A DNA stretch of 64,000 nt. Origin: Dolichospermum planctonicum (GTDB lineage Bacteria; Cyanobacteriota; Cyanobacteriia; Cyanobacteriales; Nostocaceae). The stretch is from the NCBI RefSeq assembly GCF_005402965.1, contig NZ_BJCF01000004.1, forward strand, positions 1 to 64,000, read 5' to 3'. Position 1 is the first letter of the stretch. Each line of letters starts with the position of its first letter. The translations under genes were made by a program, and so were the position numbers. The notes under the pieces are model-generated. The model did not search any database. It had not been told where the DNA came from and saw only the letters and a list, made by a program, of their open reading frames with translations. This document shows, piece after piece, positions 45,313 through 53,321 of this stretch.

Positions 45313-46575
45313 ATGTCTTCCACCCTTCTGACTCCTACCCTTTCCTCTCCCCACTCCCCCACAGAAAACCATTGGGGATATGATTATGATTTAGTCATAG
45401 TCGGTGGTGGAATTGTTGGTTTAACCCTGGCCTGCGCTTTAAAAGATTCTGGTTTAAATATCCTGCTGATTGAAGCTAGAATGACATCAGCCGCTGTAGC
45501 GAAAGGACAGGCCTATGCTGTACATATGTTGTCAGCAAAAATTTTCCAAGGCATTGGTTTATGGGATAAAATTCTCCCCAATATCGCTAAATATAATCAA
45601 GTTCGTCTTTCTGATGCTGATTATCCTCATGTAGTTAACTTCCAAACTACGGACTTAGGTACGCCAGAGTTAGGTTATGTAGCAGAACATTACGCACTAT
45701 TAGCACCATTACAGGAATTTGTGGGAAATTGTGCAAATGTAACTTATCTTTGTCCAGCAGAAGTGGTAAGTACGGAAAATCACTTAGATACAATTAAGAT
45801 TAACATCAAAATTAACGAGACCACCAAAACGATTCGTAGTAAATTATTAGTGGCTGCTGATGGTGCAAAATCTCCCATTCGTGAAGCTGCGGGAATTAAA
45901 ACTAAAGGCTGGAAATATTGGCAATCATGTATTGTAGCTTTTGTCAAGCCCGAAAAACCCCACAATAACACCGCTTACGAGAAATTTTGGTCTAGTGGAC
46001 CCTTTGCAATTTTACCCTTACCAGAAAACCGTTGTCGCATTGTTTGGACAGCGCCCCATGCAGAAGCAAAAGCGTTATGCGCTTTAAATGATCAGGAATT
46101 TTTAGCAGAACTGACTAAACGCTATGGTGAGCAAATGGGTAAATTAGAATTATTAGGGGACAGATTTATTTTTCAAGTACAATTAATGCAGAGCGATCGC
46201 TATGTTCTCCCTAGATTAGCATTAATTGGCGATGCCGCCCATAATTGTCATCCTGTGGGAGGACAAGGTTTAAATTTAGGTATTCGTGACGCAGCAGCAT
46301 TAGCCGAAATCATCCAAACAGCACAGCAAAATCGTCAAGATATTGGTAATATTTCCATTCTCAAGCAATATGAACGCTGGAGAAAAAAAGAAAACCTCGC
46401 AATATTGGGTTTCACCGATTTATTAGATCGAGTTTTTTCTAATAACTTTTTACCAGTGGTAATAGTTCGTCGTCTCGGTTTATGGATGATGCAAAAAGTC
46501 CCGATGATCAGAATATTTGCTCTGAAATTAATGATAGGATTAAAAGGAAAAACACCAGAATTAGCTAAACGGTGA
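45313..46575 (+). CDS. FAD-dependent hydroxylase (UbiH/UbiF type)
   Basis: A 420-residue class A flavin monooxygenase. The N-terminal FAD-binding motif is VIVGGGIVGLTLACALKDSG, the middle DG motif is LLVAADGAKSPIREAAG and the third is LALIGDAAHNCHPVGGQGLNLGIRDAAAL. This set is typical of ubiquinone-pathway hydroxylases; in cyanobacteria, which make plastoquinone instead, homologues are of uncertain substrate, possibly quinone or tocopherol-related. ATG 45313 (MSSTLLTPTLSS) with a short Pro/Ser-rich lead. A GC-rich inverted repeat at 46597 follows and may end the transcript. Confidence 0.88.
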   Translation: MSSTLLTPTLSSPHSPTENHWGYDYDLVIVGGGIVGLTLACALKDSGLNILLIEARMTSAAVAKGQAYAVHMLSAKIFQGIGLWDKILPNIAKYNQVRLSDADYPHVVNFQTTDLGTPELGYVAEHYALLAPLQEFVGNCANVTYLCPAEVVSTENHLDTIKINIKINETTKTIRSKLLVAADGAKSPIREAAGIKTKGWKYWQSCIVAFVKPEKPHNNTAYEKFWSSGPFAILPLPENRCRIVWTAPHAEAKALCALNDQEFLAELTKRYGEQMGKLELLGDRFIFQVQLMQSDRYVLPRLALIGDAAHNCHPVGGQGLNLGIRDAAALAEIIQTAQQNRQDIGNISILKQYERWRKKENLAILGFTDLLDRVFSNNFLPVVIVRRLGLWMMQKVPMIRIFALKLMIGLKGKTPELAKR

Positions 46576-46596
46576 AATTACCAACACCAAAAGTAG

Positions 46597-46655
46597 GGTG
46601 CGTCAGATTCGATAACTCAGCCAGCCATAAATCGCTTTTTGATCTCTGACGCACC
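46597..46655. repeat. REP-like palindrome, long-loop variant
   Basis: GGTGCGTCAG (46597-46606) and CTGACGCACC (46646-46655) form a perfect 10-bp stem with a 39-nt loop. It is related to the GGTGCGTTA palindromes at 47317, 48148 and 49076. Located after the hydroxylase gene, it could protect or end the mRNA. Confidence 0.7.
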
Positions 46656-46725
46656 TGAAAAATTTACCTCTTTTGATAATTTGTTAATAACATCAACTTA
46701 ATAACTAAGGAAAGTGAGAGATATC

Positions 46726-47316
46726 ATGACTCAAACTTTAGAAAATTCTCTCAATTTAGTAGAAGAAGAACAATATTTCTACCGTCCTGGAATAACTTGG
46801 GAAAGTTTTCAAGCAATTCAAAAAGCCTTTGAAAATGTACCAGGAGTGCGTTTATTTTATTGTGAAGGAGTTTTAGAAATCGTGACTATCAGTAAACCCC
46901 ATGAAGCAATTGCATCTTTAATGGGATTGCTGTTAGGACAATATTTTTTAGAACAAGGTATTGAATTTTTTCCCAGTGGTAGCTATTCGCAAATTATTCC
47001 CGGTATAGTTGAGTATCAAGCTGATTTATCCTATTGTTTTCAAACTGATAAATCTAGACCAGATTTATGTATTGAAATTGTGATTACTAGTGGTAGTCCT
47101 ATTAAATTACAAAAATATAAATTAATGCAAGTTCCCGAAGTTTGGTTTTGGGAAGATGGAACTTTAGAAATTTACTGTTTGCGAGAACAAGAATATGAGA
47201 AAGTTAATAATAGTGAATTATTACCAAAATTAGATTTATCCCTATTAAATCGTTGTCTTTTATTATCTTCTCCCCTAGAAGCAATTAAACAATTTCGTCA
47301 GGGATTAACCTTGTAG
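46726..47316 (+). CDS. Uma2-family PD-(D/E)XK endonuclease-like protein
   Basis: A 196-residue Uma2 protein from ATG 46726 (MTQTLENSLNLVEEEQ), preferred over GTG 46714. Pattern: YRPGITWESFQAIQKAF, RLFYCEGVLEIVTIS, EYQADLSYCF (Asp), PDLCIEIVITSG (Glu), KLQKYKLMQVPEVWFWEDG. The function is unknown, with nuclease activity inferred from fold. Notably, the stop codon TAG at 47314-47316 lies inside the REP palindrome (CTTGTAGGGTGCG), so the natural C-terminus was probably set by insertion of the repeat. Confidence 0.88.
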   Translation: MTQTLENSLNLVEEEQYFYRPGITWESFQAIQKAFENVPGVRLFYCEGVLEIVTISKPHEAIASLMGLLLGQYFLEQGIEFFPSGSYSQIIPGIVEYQADLSYCFQTDKSRPDLCIEIVITSGSPIKLQKYKLMQVPEVWFWEDGTLEIYCLREQEYEKVNNSELLPKLDLSLLNRCLLLSSPLEAIKQFRQGLTL

Positions 47317-47347
47317 GGTGCGTTAGCGACAGCGTAACGCACCACAA
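47312..47347. repeat. REP palindrome copy 1
   Basis: GGTGCGTTA (47317-47325) and TAACGCACC (47335-47343) around GCGACAGCG. It shares TGTAGGGTGCG and ACCACAAATCCTCG flanks with the copy at 48148, so the repeated unit is longer than the stem. Confidence 0.9.
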
Positions 47348-47398
47348 ATCCTCGTTTATCCTCATTTAAAAAATTGGTATTTTAATAAAAAACAGAGA

Positions 47399-47767
47399 TT
47401 AAATTAACTCTAAACTTACCCTATTTTCTGCATAATTAGCAATTAAAACGAATAACTTCAACCATCGAGAACCCAGTAAAATCTCCTGTATTTCATCTCC
47501 AGCAAATACAGGAATTTCAAACTCTTGACCATCTATAATTACCCTACCATGATAAACATCAAATTTGGTTTCTCCTTGAGCAGTTCTTAATTTATCTTGA
47601 CCTGAAAAAGTCCAATCAAGACTTTGTATATCTTGTTTATTCATGGCTAAAAATTCAGTAAATCCTGTATCTAACATTGTTTCTACAGGAAAACTGAAAT
47701 CATCCCCACCAATTAAATCAATTTCCAAATAAATTTGTCCATTTTCTCCAAATCTTCCCTCAATCAT
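47399..47767 (-). CDS. Retropepsin-like (clan AA) aspartyl protease-type protein, intact cassette copy
   Basis: A 122-residue protein. FPVETMLDTGFTEFLAMNK carries the Asp-Thr-Gly motif of clan AA aspartic proteases, followed by a hydrophobic YHGRVIIDGQEFEIPVF and the C-terminal ILLGSRWLKLF, matching the LLG element of retropepsin-like folds. A monomer this small would need to dimerise for a two-Asp site. Its ATG overlaps the stop of the upstream small basic gene by 4 bp (ATGA), implying translational coupling. A damaged duplicate is at 27521. The biological role is unknown; cleavage of the partner or a phage protein is speculation. Confidence 0.8.
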   Translation of the reverse strand: MIEGRFGENGQIYLEIDLIGGDDFSFPVETMLDTGFTEFLAMNKQDIQSLDWTFSGQDKLRTAQGETKFDVYHGRVIIDGQEFEIPVFAGDEIQEILLGSRWLKLFVLIANYAENRVSLELI

Positions 47768-48081
47768 ATTCTGCCACTAACTCCCGTTTCATTAATGCCA
47801 AAAATATGATGAATTACATGAGGATACTTGTCTCTAGCCATTTTACTAGCTACTTCCTTATTCTGATCAATAAAATAATCACCACTATCAGGTTCAATCG
47901 CAATGTACCAACCATAATATTTATCTAATATTTCTGGTTTTAAACGTTCAAAAATTGCCCAACAACGCTCATAAAATGCCTCTCTTCTAGCCCTATCTTG
48001 GGCTTTTTGTTCATCAGTCCATTGAATTTCGGGAAATACCCTCCCACGTCTAACAACTCTTTGGGGTGTAGATTGTGTCAT
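47764..48081 (-). CDS. Small basic protein, first gene of the protease cassette (intact copy)
   Basis: A 105-residue protein nearly identical to that at 27201: MTQSTPQRVVRRGRVFPEIQ, WTDEQKAQDRARREAF, LDKYYGWYIAIEPDSGDYFI, HVIHHIFGINETGVSGRI. No family recognised. The basic N-terminus could bind nucleic acid. It is preceded by a palindrome ending 2 nt before the ATG, as in the other two copies, and overlaps the protease-like gene by 4 bp. The arrangement resembles an autoregulated toxin-antitoxin-like pair, but no activity is known. Confidence 0.75.
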   Translation of the reverse strand: MTQSTPQRVVRRGRVFPEIQWTDEQKAQDRARREAFYERCWAIFERLKPEILDKYYGWYIAIEPDSGDYFIDQNKEVASKMARDKYPHVIHHIFGINETGVSGRI

Positions 48082-48083
48082 GA

Positions 48084-48099
48084 TTAATCACCTGATTAA
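48084..48099 (-). promoter_or_regulatory. Palindrome before the cassette start codon (copy 3)
   Basis: TTAATCA-CC-TGATTAA on the plus strand, the same perfect palindrome as at 26112 and 27183, again 2 nt before the start codon. Upstream similarity extends through AATACACTTTAATCAG, while sequence beyond differs. Confidence 0.7.
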
Positions 48100-48404
48100 A
48101 GTGTATTATTCATTTTAGCATATTATTGATTTAGTATTAATTTGTAGGGTGCGTTAGCGACAGCGTAACGCACCACAAATCCTCGTTTATCCTCGTTCCC
48201 AGGTTCTACCTGGGAATGCAATCAAAAGGCTCTGCCTTCTGAAAAACCCTGAAACTCTATTAATCTAGTAAAGATTGTATTGGGTTTCCGCTCTATATTT
48301 GGAAAATTGACAAAGGTATTGACTTATTTAACCCATTTTTATTAAGTCTTGCTTGACTTACATTTAAAATAAGATATAATGTAATATATGTTATGGTGAT
48401 AATT
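48100..48404. other. Spacer with REP copy
   Basis: Holds REP copy 2 (48132-48178) and an AT-rich stretch leading to the small antitoxin-like gene. The segment 48180-48260 reads CTCGTTCCCAGGTTCTACC, another sequence type often seen repeated in cyanobacteria. No gene seen. Confidence 0.45.
48132..48178. repeat. REP palindrome copy 2
   Basis: Stem GGTGCGTTA (48148-48156) with TAACGCACC (48166-48174), preceded by GTATTAATTTGTA as in the 49036 copy and followed by ACCACAAATCCTCG as in the 47317 copy. Confidence 0.9.
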
Positions 48405-48614
48405 ATGTCTAACCTATCCTTAGAACGCAATCAACTTAAACAAACCCTGAAAGAATTAATAATAGAACTGTTTTCAGAAAACAAAGAAGAATTTTCAGCT
48501 TTATTTACGGAAATAATTGAAGATATTGCCTTATCAAAAGCTATTGAAGAAGGAGAAAAAACAGAATTAACAGATAGAGAAACAATTTTGGCAATTTTAA
48601 ACCAAGAACAATGA
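48405..48614 (+). CDS. Antitoxin-like small acidic protein
   Basis: A 69-residue acidic helical protein from ATG 48405 (MSNLSLERNQLKQTLKELII), ending ALSKAIEEGEKTELTDRETI LAILNQEQ. The pattern is that of cyanobacterial antitoxins paired with RelE/ParE toxins. Its TGA overlaps an ATG (ATGA at 48611) that begins MKTEFRKSFDY, the usual start of such a toxin, but that frame stops after 11 codons. It is thus an orphan of a broken type II module. Identification is by pattern only. Confidence 0.55.
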   Translation: MSNLSLERNQLKQTLKELIIELFSENKEEFSALFTEIIEDIALSKAIEEGEKTELTDRETILAILNQEQ

Positions 48615-48646
48615 AAACCGAATTTAGGAAAAGTTTTGATTATTGA
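48611..48646 (+). pseudogene. Start of a RelE/ParE-type toxin gene, truncated
   Basis: ATG at 48611 gives MKTEFRKSFDY then TGA. MKTEFRKSF is the typical beginning of RelE-like toxins in cyanobacteria (MNTEFRKSFEKDL). The remainder of the gene is missing. 48670-48751 has an unrelated short coding-like remnant (VPKQIERVLKAMNN and stop) that I cannot place. Confidence 0.5.
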
Positions 48647-48811
48647 TTTAGAACAAAAGTAACATCTGTTAAAACAGGATATATTGAATATTGGACTCCC
48701 AAACTGACGTACCCAAGCAAATTGAAAGAGTATTAAAAGCCATGAATAATTAAAAAATACTTTTCAAACAATTAGTAGTATAATAATCCAAGATACTAAG
48801 GAGTTAATTAT

Positions 48812-49042
48812 ATGCAAATAAAACTTAAATCAAAAGTTGATGCACAAGGTAAATTATTGTTACAACTTCCCCAACAATTAGCTAATCAAGAATTAATAAT
48901 TATTATTACTGATGCTTTTGAAGAGAAAATACCAACACCACAAGAATTAGGATATCCTGCGGATTTTTTTGATAAAACTGCTGGAAAGTGGGAAGGTGAG
49001 GTTTTAGTTAGAGAAAATTTAGTTGATTGCGATTTGTATTAA
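48812..49042 (+). CDS. Antitoxin-like protein (VapB type)
   Basis: A 76-residue protein. The start QIKLKSKVDAQGKLLLQLPQ and the C-terminal PQELGYPADFFDKTAGKWEGE resemble antitoxins of VapBC modules in cyanobacteria, in which a GWPPDFFxxTAG segment contacts the PIN toxin. No toxin gene follows; instead three 13-bp repeats and a REP palindrome begin at its stop. So it is an orphan. A start site GGAG lies at 48799-48803. Confidence 0.6.
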   Translation: MQIKLKSKVDAQGKLLLQLPQQLANQELIIIITDAFEEKIPTPQELGYPADFFDKTAGKWEGEVLVRENLVDCDLY

Positions 49043-49105
49043 TTTGTAGTATTAATTTGTAGTATTAATTTGTAGGGTGCGTTAGCGACAGCGTAACGCA
49101 CCATA
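49036..49105. repeat. Three 13-bp repeats leading into REP palindrome copy 3
   Basis: GTATTAATTTGTA occurs three times in tandem (49036-49074), the first overlapping the end of the antitoxin-like gene. The REP stem GGTGCGTTA (49076-49084) with TAACGCACC (49094-49102) follows. The single 13-mer before copy 2 suggests slippage at the element edge. Confidence 0.9.
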
Positions 49106-49116
49106 TTAGTAATAAC

Positions 49117-50700
49117 TTAAACTTCTATCTTCTCCTTACCTACATTCAAATTAACCACATCCTGCAACCGAGAAATTACAAAAGACTTCTCCAAATAAGA
49201 CAACAAACCACCAGCCTTTGGACCCTTTTCTTTATTCAAGAAAGATAGATACAAAGCCTTAAAAGCCATTGGTTGTTGAACCCCTAACTCCTTAGTAGTC
49301 GAGAAAATTATAGTTTGTAATTCCTCAGCTTCCCAATGAGGAATATCCTGCAAATTTTCCATCAATTTTTGCAAATAAGCAACTTGTTCCGAATTTAAAT
49401 CATGAGCTTTTTCGGGAACTTGTTCCAAATAGAGAACTAACTTGTCTTCCTCGTCAGCATAATCTTGTAACCACTTTTGAGCCGCAGCAATTCTTTGATT
49501 AATAATTTGTTGATCATACTCATTTAAAGGCTGTAAACTGCGTTGTACAACTTCTTCCTGAATATTTAAACGGGGAACTTGCAACAGAGAAATTAATGTA
49601 CTAAAATCAAAAGGCTGGAAAGTTTTAATTTCATCCCCTAATTGGGCGTAAAATAAAGACATTAATTCCTCCGTTAATTCAGGAGCATCAGAATACTTAT
49701 TAATTAAAGTATCGTAATCTCTAAATAACCGGGTAGTAGTTTCATAATTTGGTGCAAAATTAATTACTGTTTTCGGTTGAGTTCTTAACATCAAAAATCG
49801 CAATAATTCAGCAGGTAATAAATCAGCAATTTCCCTAGCACTCGAACCCACACCCTTAGAAGAACTCATTTTTGTCCCATTCACAAGAATAAATTCATAG
49901 GGAGAATGGAAAGGAGGTTGTTTTTGTAAAACCTTGCGACTAATAGCATTAGCAACATCACGAGAACCACCTTTTTGAGAATGATCCTTCCCGGCCATTT
50001 CAATAGTTACACCCAATATATCCCATTTAGCTACCCATTCAACTTTCCAAGGTAATTTACCATGACCATTAAAAGGAGAAACCCACCCGGAATGTCCACA
50101 ACCTTTTACATAATCAACACCATCGGGTTTACAGGTGTAAAATACTTCTGAACCGTTATAATCTGTAGTGACAGTAGTAGCGATTTTACCGCAATTTTCA
50201 CAAACAACTTGAAAAGGATACCAATTATTTGCACGTTCAGCTTTACTTACTTCCTTATAAGCTTCCCGCACTAAATGAGCATTTTTCAGGAAAATATCAA
50301 TATGGGAATTAAGTTTTCCTGAACGATATAAATCACGTAAAAAATACGTTTCTGGTTTAATTCCTAAATATGCAAAAATTTCAAAAAACTCACCAATAAA
50401 ATACTTAGCATAATCTTCCGCACCATCACCAGGAGAAGGAACATTACACAGAGGAAAACCCAAATAAGGCTGAAATTTTTCTTGATCTAAGTATTTAGGA
50501 ACAGTATCCAGCGCATCATAATCATCTACACCATACAGAAATTTTACGGGCTTCCCTGCGTGTTTCAAAGCACGGTAAATAACGTCGTGAATAACCACAC
50601 CACGCAAAGACCCAACGTGTACCCTTCCTGATGGAGTCTTAGAATCATTAACTACTTGTTGACCTACTGCGTCAGCAGCAATTTTATCAGCCCAAAACAT
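49117..50700 (-). CDS. lysS: Class I lysyl-tRNA synthetase
   Basis: A 527-residue LysRS of class I (Rossmann fold), the type typical of archaea, alphaproteobacteria and spirochaetes, not the class II enzyme usual in bacteria. Seen: the HIGH-type PSGRVHVGSLRG near residue 30, FLYGVDDYDALD, a zinc-like CENCGK...CKPDG...CGHSGW insert, EMAGKDHSQKGGSRDVA and the KMSKS-type NGTKMSSSKGVG. The C-terminal helical domain follows. ATG 50700 (MFWADKIAADAV). It charges tRNA-Lys. Whether the genome also has class II lysS cannot be seen. No neighbour is functionally linked. Confidence 0.92.
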   Translation of the reverse strand: MFWADKIAADAVGQQVVNDSKTPSGRVHVGSLRGVVIHDVIYRALKHAGKPVKFLYGVDDYDALDTVPKYLDQEKFQPYLGFPLCNVPSPGDGAEDYAKYFIGEFFEIFAYLGIKPETYFLRDLYRSGKLNSHIDIFLKNAHLVREAYKEVSKAERANNWYPFQVVCENCGKIATTVTTDYNGSEVFYTCKPDGVDYVKGCGHSGWVSPFNGHGKLPWKVEWVAKWDILGVTIEMAGKDHSQKGGSRDVANAISRKVLQKQPPFHSPYEFILVNGTKMSSSKGVGSSAREIADLLPAELLRFLMLRTQPKTVINFAPNYETTTRLFRDYDTLINKYSDAPELTEELMSLFYAQLGDEIKTFQPFDFSTLISLLQVPRLNIQEEVVQRSLQPLNEYDQQIINQRIAAAQKWLQDYADEEDKLVLYLEQVPEKAHDLNSEQVAYLQKLMENLQDIPHWEAEELQTIIFSTTKELGVQQPMAFKALYLSFLNKEKGPKAGGLLSYLEKSFVISRLQDVVNLNVGKEKIEV

Positions 50701-51061
50701 TTATCTTTTATTATTTCACAATTGCTCTATTTTAACTGCTGTTATAGCGAATAAAATCATTGTTCAATAAATTTGGTAATTGGTAATGGGTAATTGGTAA
50801 TTGGTGATAAAATACCTGTTTTCATCTCGATAACCACCTGATTCTGACACTGTGCCTAACTAGCAACTTACATTACTAAGTGCAACTAGACAATTAAATA
50901 TACTTTAGAATAATCTCTGCTGCTTTCATTCGTAATAGATGAATGTAAAAACATTATAGAGAGATAAATTAAGAATTTATCTGAATTTAATTTTAGATTT
51001 TGTCTGAGTTATTCAATTTAAAATCTAAAATGGTCAGGTAATGATTTATAATCAGGGTTTT
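50701..51061. other. Divergent spacer, heptamer repeats
   Basis: About 360 bp between lysS and folB. A GGTAATTGGTAATGGGTAAT repeat lies at about 50773-50803. Promoters for both genes must be here; none assigned. Confidence 0.4.
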
Positions 51062-51430
51062 ATGGACTGTATTCATTTGACGGGGATTCGCGGTTATGGC
51101 TATGTTGGGTATTTACCGGAAGAAAAGGTATTAGGACAATGGTTTGAGGTGGATTTGAAGTTATGGGTAGATCTGGCTCAAGCTGCACAGACTGATGCTA
51201 TTAAAGATACAGTAGATTATCGTAGTGTTATTAGTTTAGTCCAAAACTTGCTGAAAACATCTAAATTTGATTTATTGGAAAGGTTGGCAGGTGCGATCGC
51301 TGATGCTATTCTTGAAGAAAGTAGTCTGACTACCCAAGTACAAGTTACTCTCATTAAACCTGCTGCACCAATTCCTGATTTTGATGGTAATATTCGCATT
51401 GAATTGACTAGAAGCAAATCAAATTTGTGA
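51062..51430 (+). CDS. folB: Dihydroneopterin aldolase (FolB)
   Basis: A 122-residue FolB, which cleaves dihydroneopterin to 6-hydroxymethyl-dihydropterin and glycolaldehyde in folate synthesis. Pattern: DCIHLTGIRGYGYVGYLPEEKVLGQWFEVDLKL, TDAIKDTVDYRSVISLV (conserved Tyr), LLERLAGAIADAIL and VTLIKPAAPIP with the catalytic Lys. I prefer ATG 51062 (MDCIHLTGIRG) over ATG 51041, since the domain starts there. The next pathway step, folK, is 1.35 kb away on the same strand, with a methyltransferase gene on the other strand between them. Confidence 0.93.
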   Translation: MDCIHLTGIRGYGYVGYLPEEKVLGQWFEVDLKLWVDLAQAAQTDAIKDTVDYRSVISLVQNLLKTSKFDLLERLAGAIADAILEESSLTTQVQVTLIKPAAPIPDFDGNIRIELTRSKSNL

Positions 51431-51625
51431 AGCAAAGGTCTATTTTTTGGACTTGCTGAAGGAAAGTATGAATTTTTGTCACGCAGAGGCTCAGAGGACA
51501 CAAAGAGTAAGAGCTTAGAAGATATCCTAATATCCTTGGCTTATTTTTGCAAACCCTACCTACAAGGAAATGATAGAGAAACTTGTAGGAGAGGGGTTTT
51601 GCAATTTCTTAGGGATGTTTTTGTT

Positions 51626-52624
51626 TTATATCTTTTGACAAAAATAAACTCCCTCTTCTTGATTTGCACCTTCCCAATAATTTAGGATGATAATATCATA
51701 TTGTTTGAGAATGTTTTGCAGTTTAGCAGTTGTATAACGATAGGAGAAAAATAATTGAATTTGATCACCATTTTTCCAGTGCATGATTTGATCATCTAAT
51801 TTCAAATCTATATTAGTTTCTACTTCAAACTGAGCATTAACTCTTGTTAATTCTTGATGGTTTGGATCATCTTTTAAGGAAAATTTAATAGTCCCATGGT
51901 CTGGATTTATCCCCGCGTCAACTAACACTGTCATTAACCAATCTTTGGTTAATTCATTATCATACTGTGGCAAAATCTTGTTAATTCCTGTTAGATAATC
52001 GTCTCCCGGTGCTAAGTTCGCACTCATGAGTAAAATATCTCCTGGTTGCAGAAAATTACTTAAAATAGGCAAAATTTCATCAGGAGTAAAATTAGGAATC
52101 ATGCCAAAAAATGTGATGATCTTTCTGTGTCCTTTTCCTTGATCATGAAGATGGAGTATTAAATCATCAGCACAAGGTAAATCACAAACAATTGGCTGTA
52201 TAGAGACTTGAGGATAAGATTCTCTAATTTTTTGACCGGAAATTAAAGCCAGAGATAAACTAACATCAATAGGATAATAAATGATTTCCCTTTCTGTATT
52301 GAAGAGATAAGATACTAAAAGATGATCTTTTGCACCACCGCCACAACCTAATCCAATTACTTGGATATTGGTATTAATGTCCAGAAATTCCGCAGTTTTT
52401 TGAAAACATACTGCATACGCATTAATACAATCATCATTGGTTCTAGCTGGAGAATAATATTCATGAATTTTTAACCATTTCTGACTTTGTTTAACAGTGT
52501 CATAATGAAATTTATGATTGATTTTACCTACAGAAAAGCAATCTAAATAATCTTGATAAATCTTGTTGGGAAATTGACTAGGATGGACATATACTTTTTC
52601 AAAGCCGTTGGACATTGTAGACAT
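51626..52624 (-). CDS. SAM-dependent methyltransferase, Methyltransf_33/EgtD-like
   Basis: A 332-residue protein. Similar in plan to L-histidine N-alpha-methyltransferases (EgtD, DUF2260/Methyltransf_33): an N-terminal helical part (FHYDTVKQSQKWLKIHEYYS), the SAM-binding motif IQVIGLGCGGGAKDHLLVS, YPIDVSLSLALIS, ITFFGMIPNFTPDEI and a C-terminal FEVETNIDLKLDDQIMHWKN. EgtD would give hercynine for ergothioneine, but the usual partner egtB is not adjacent and the SAM motif is unusual. It lies between folB and folK on the opposite strand, so a pteridine or other substrate cannot be excluded. Start ATG 52624 or three codons later. Confidence 0.5.
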   Translation of the reverse strand: MSTMSNGFEKVYVHPSQFPNKIYQDYLDCFSVGKINHKFHYDTVKQSQKWLKIHEYYSPARTNDDCINAYAVCFQKTAEFLDINTNIQVIGLGCGGGAKDHLLVSYLFNTEREIIYYPIDVSLSLALISGQKIRESYPQVSIQPIVCDLPCADDLILHLHDQGKGHRKIITFFGMIPNFTPDEILPILSNFLQPGDILLMSANLAPGDDYLTGINKILPQYDNELTKDWLMTVLVDAGINPDHGTIKFSLKDDPNHQELTRVNAQFEVETNIDLKLDDQIMHWKNGDQIQLFFSYRYTTAKLQNILKQYDIIILNYWEGANQEEGVYFCQKI

Positions 52625-52781
52625 AATAGTAAATTCCTTGGTGCTGATGAACCTGGTTAGTTAAATTAGTAGTTATCAGTTATATGATACTCTAAATTCA
52701 GTTTTTTAGATCAAGCAATTTTGTGAAAATATCTGATATTATCTGATATTATATTAATAATTTCCTGACACCTACAAATTT

Positions 52782-53306
52782 ATGATTGATAAATCTGACC
52801 TGAGAACAACGATAAAATCTTCATTAAGTGCGATCGCTCTTGGTAGTAATATAGGAGAATCTTTAGCTATTTTAGAAGGTGCAATTAACAGCCTGGAAAA
52901 AACTCCGGGTATTACCATAAAAGCCAAATCTAGTTGGTACAGAACCGCTCCCGTAGGCGGACCATCACAACCAGATTATTTAAACGGTGCGGCTATTTTA
53001 GAAGTGCAACTCAGTCCCCAGAAATTGCTAGAAACTCTGCTCAATATTGAACAAGAATTTGGTCGAGTTCGTCAAGAACATTGGGGACCTAGAACTCTAG
53101 ATTTAGATGTACTACTATTTGATGACTTGATTTTAGAAACACCAGATTTACAAATTCCCCATCCTCGAATGACCCAGAGAGCCTTTGTTTTAGTTCCATT
53201 AGCGGAAATTGCACCAGATTGGATAGAACCAGTTTCTAAAGAACCTATTTCACAACTCCTGCAAAAATTAGACCGTTCTGATGTGAGTTTATCTATCAAG
53301 TTATAA
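52782..53306 (+). CDS. folK: HPPK (6-hydroxymethyl-dihydropterin pyrophosphokinase, FolK)
   Basis: A 174-residue FolK. Seen: ALGSNIGESLAILEGAINSL, SSWYRTAPVGGPSQPDYLNGA, LNIEQEFGRVRQEHWGPRTLDLDVLLFDD (the HPPK signature with two metal Asp residues) and IPHPRMTQRAFVLVPLAEIAP. It transfers pyrophosphate from ATP to 6-hydroxymethyl-dihydropterin for dihydropteroate synthase. The ATG at 52782 includes about 15 extra N-terminal residues but has no rival start in a good position. Convergent with the PTPS/QueD-like gene, whose product also handles pterins. Confidence 0.95.
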   Translation: MIDKSDLRTTIKSSLSAIALGSNIGESLAILEGAINSLEKTPGITIKAKSSWYRTAPVGGPSQPDYLNGAAILEVQLSPQKLLETLLNIEQEFGRVRQEHWGPRTLDLDVLLFDDLILETPDLQIPHPRMTQRAFVLVPLAEIAPDWIEPVSKEPISQLLQKLDRSDVSLSIKL

Positions 53307-53321
53307 GCTGTTTATGTTAAT

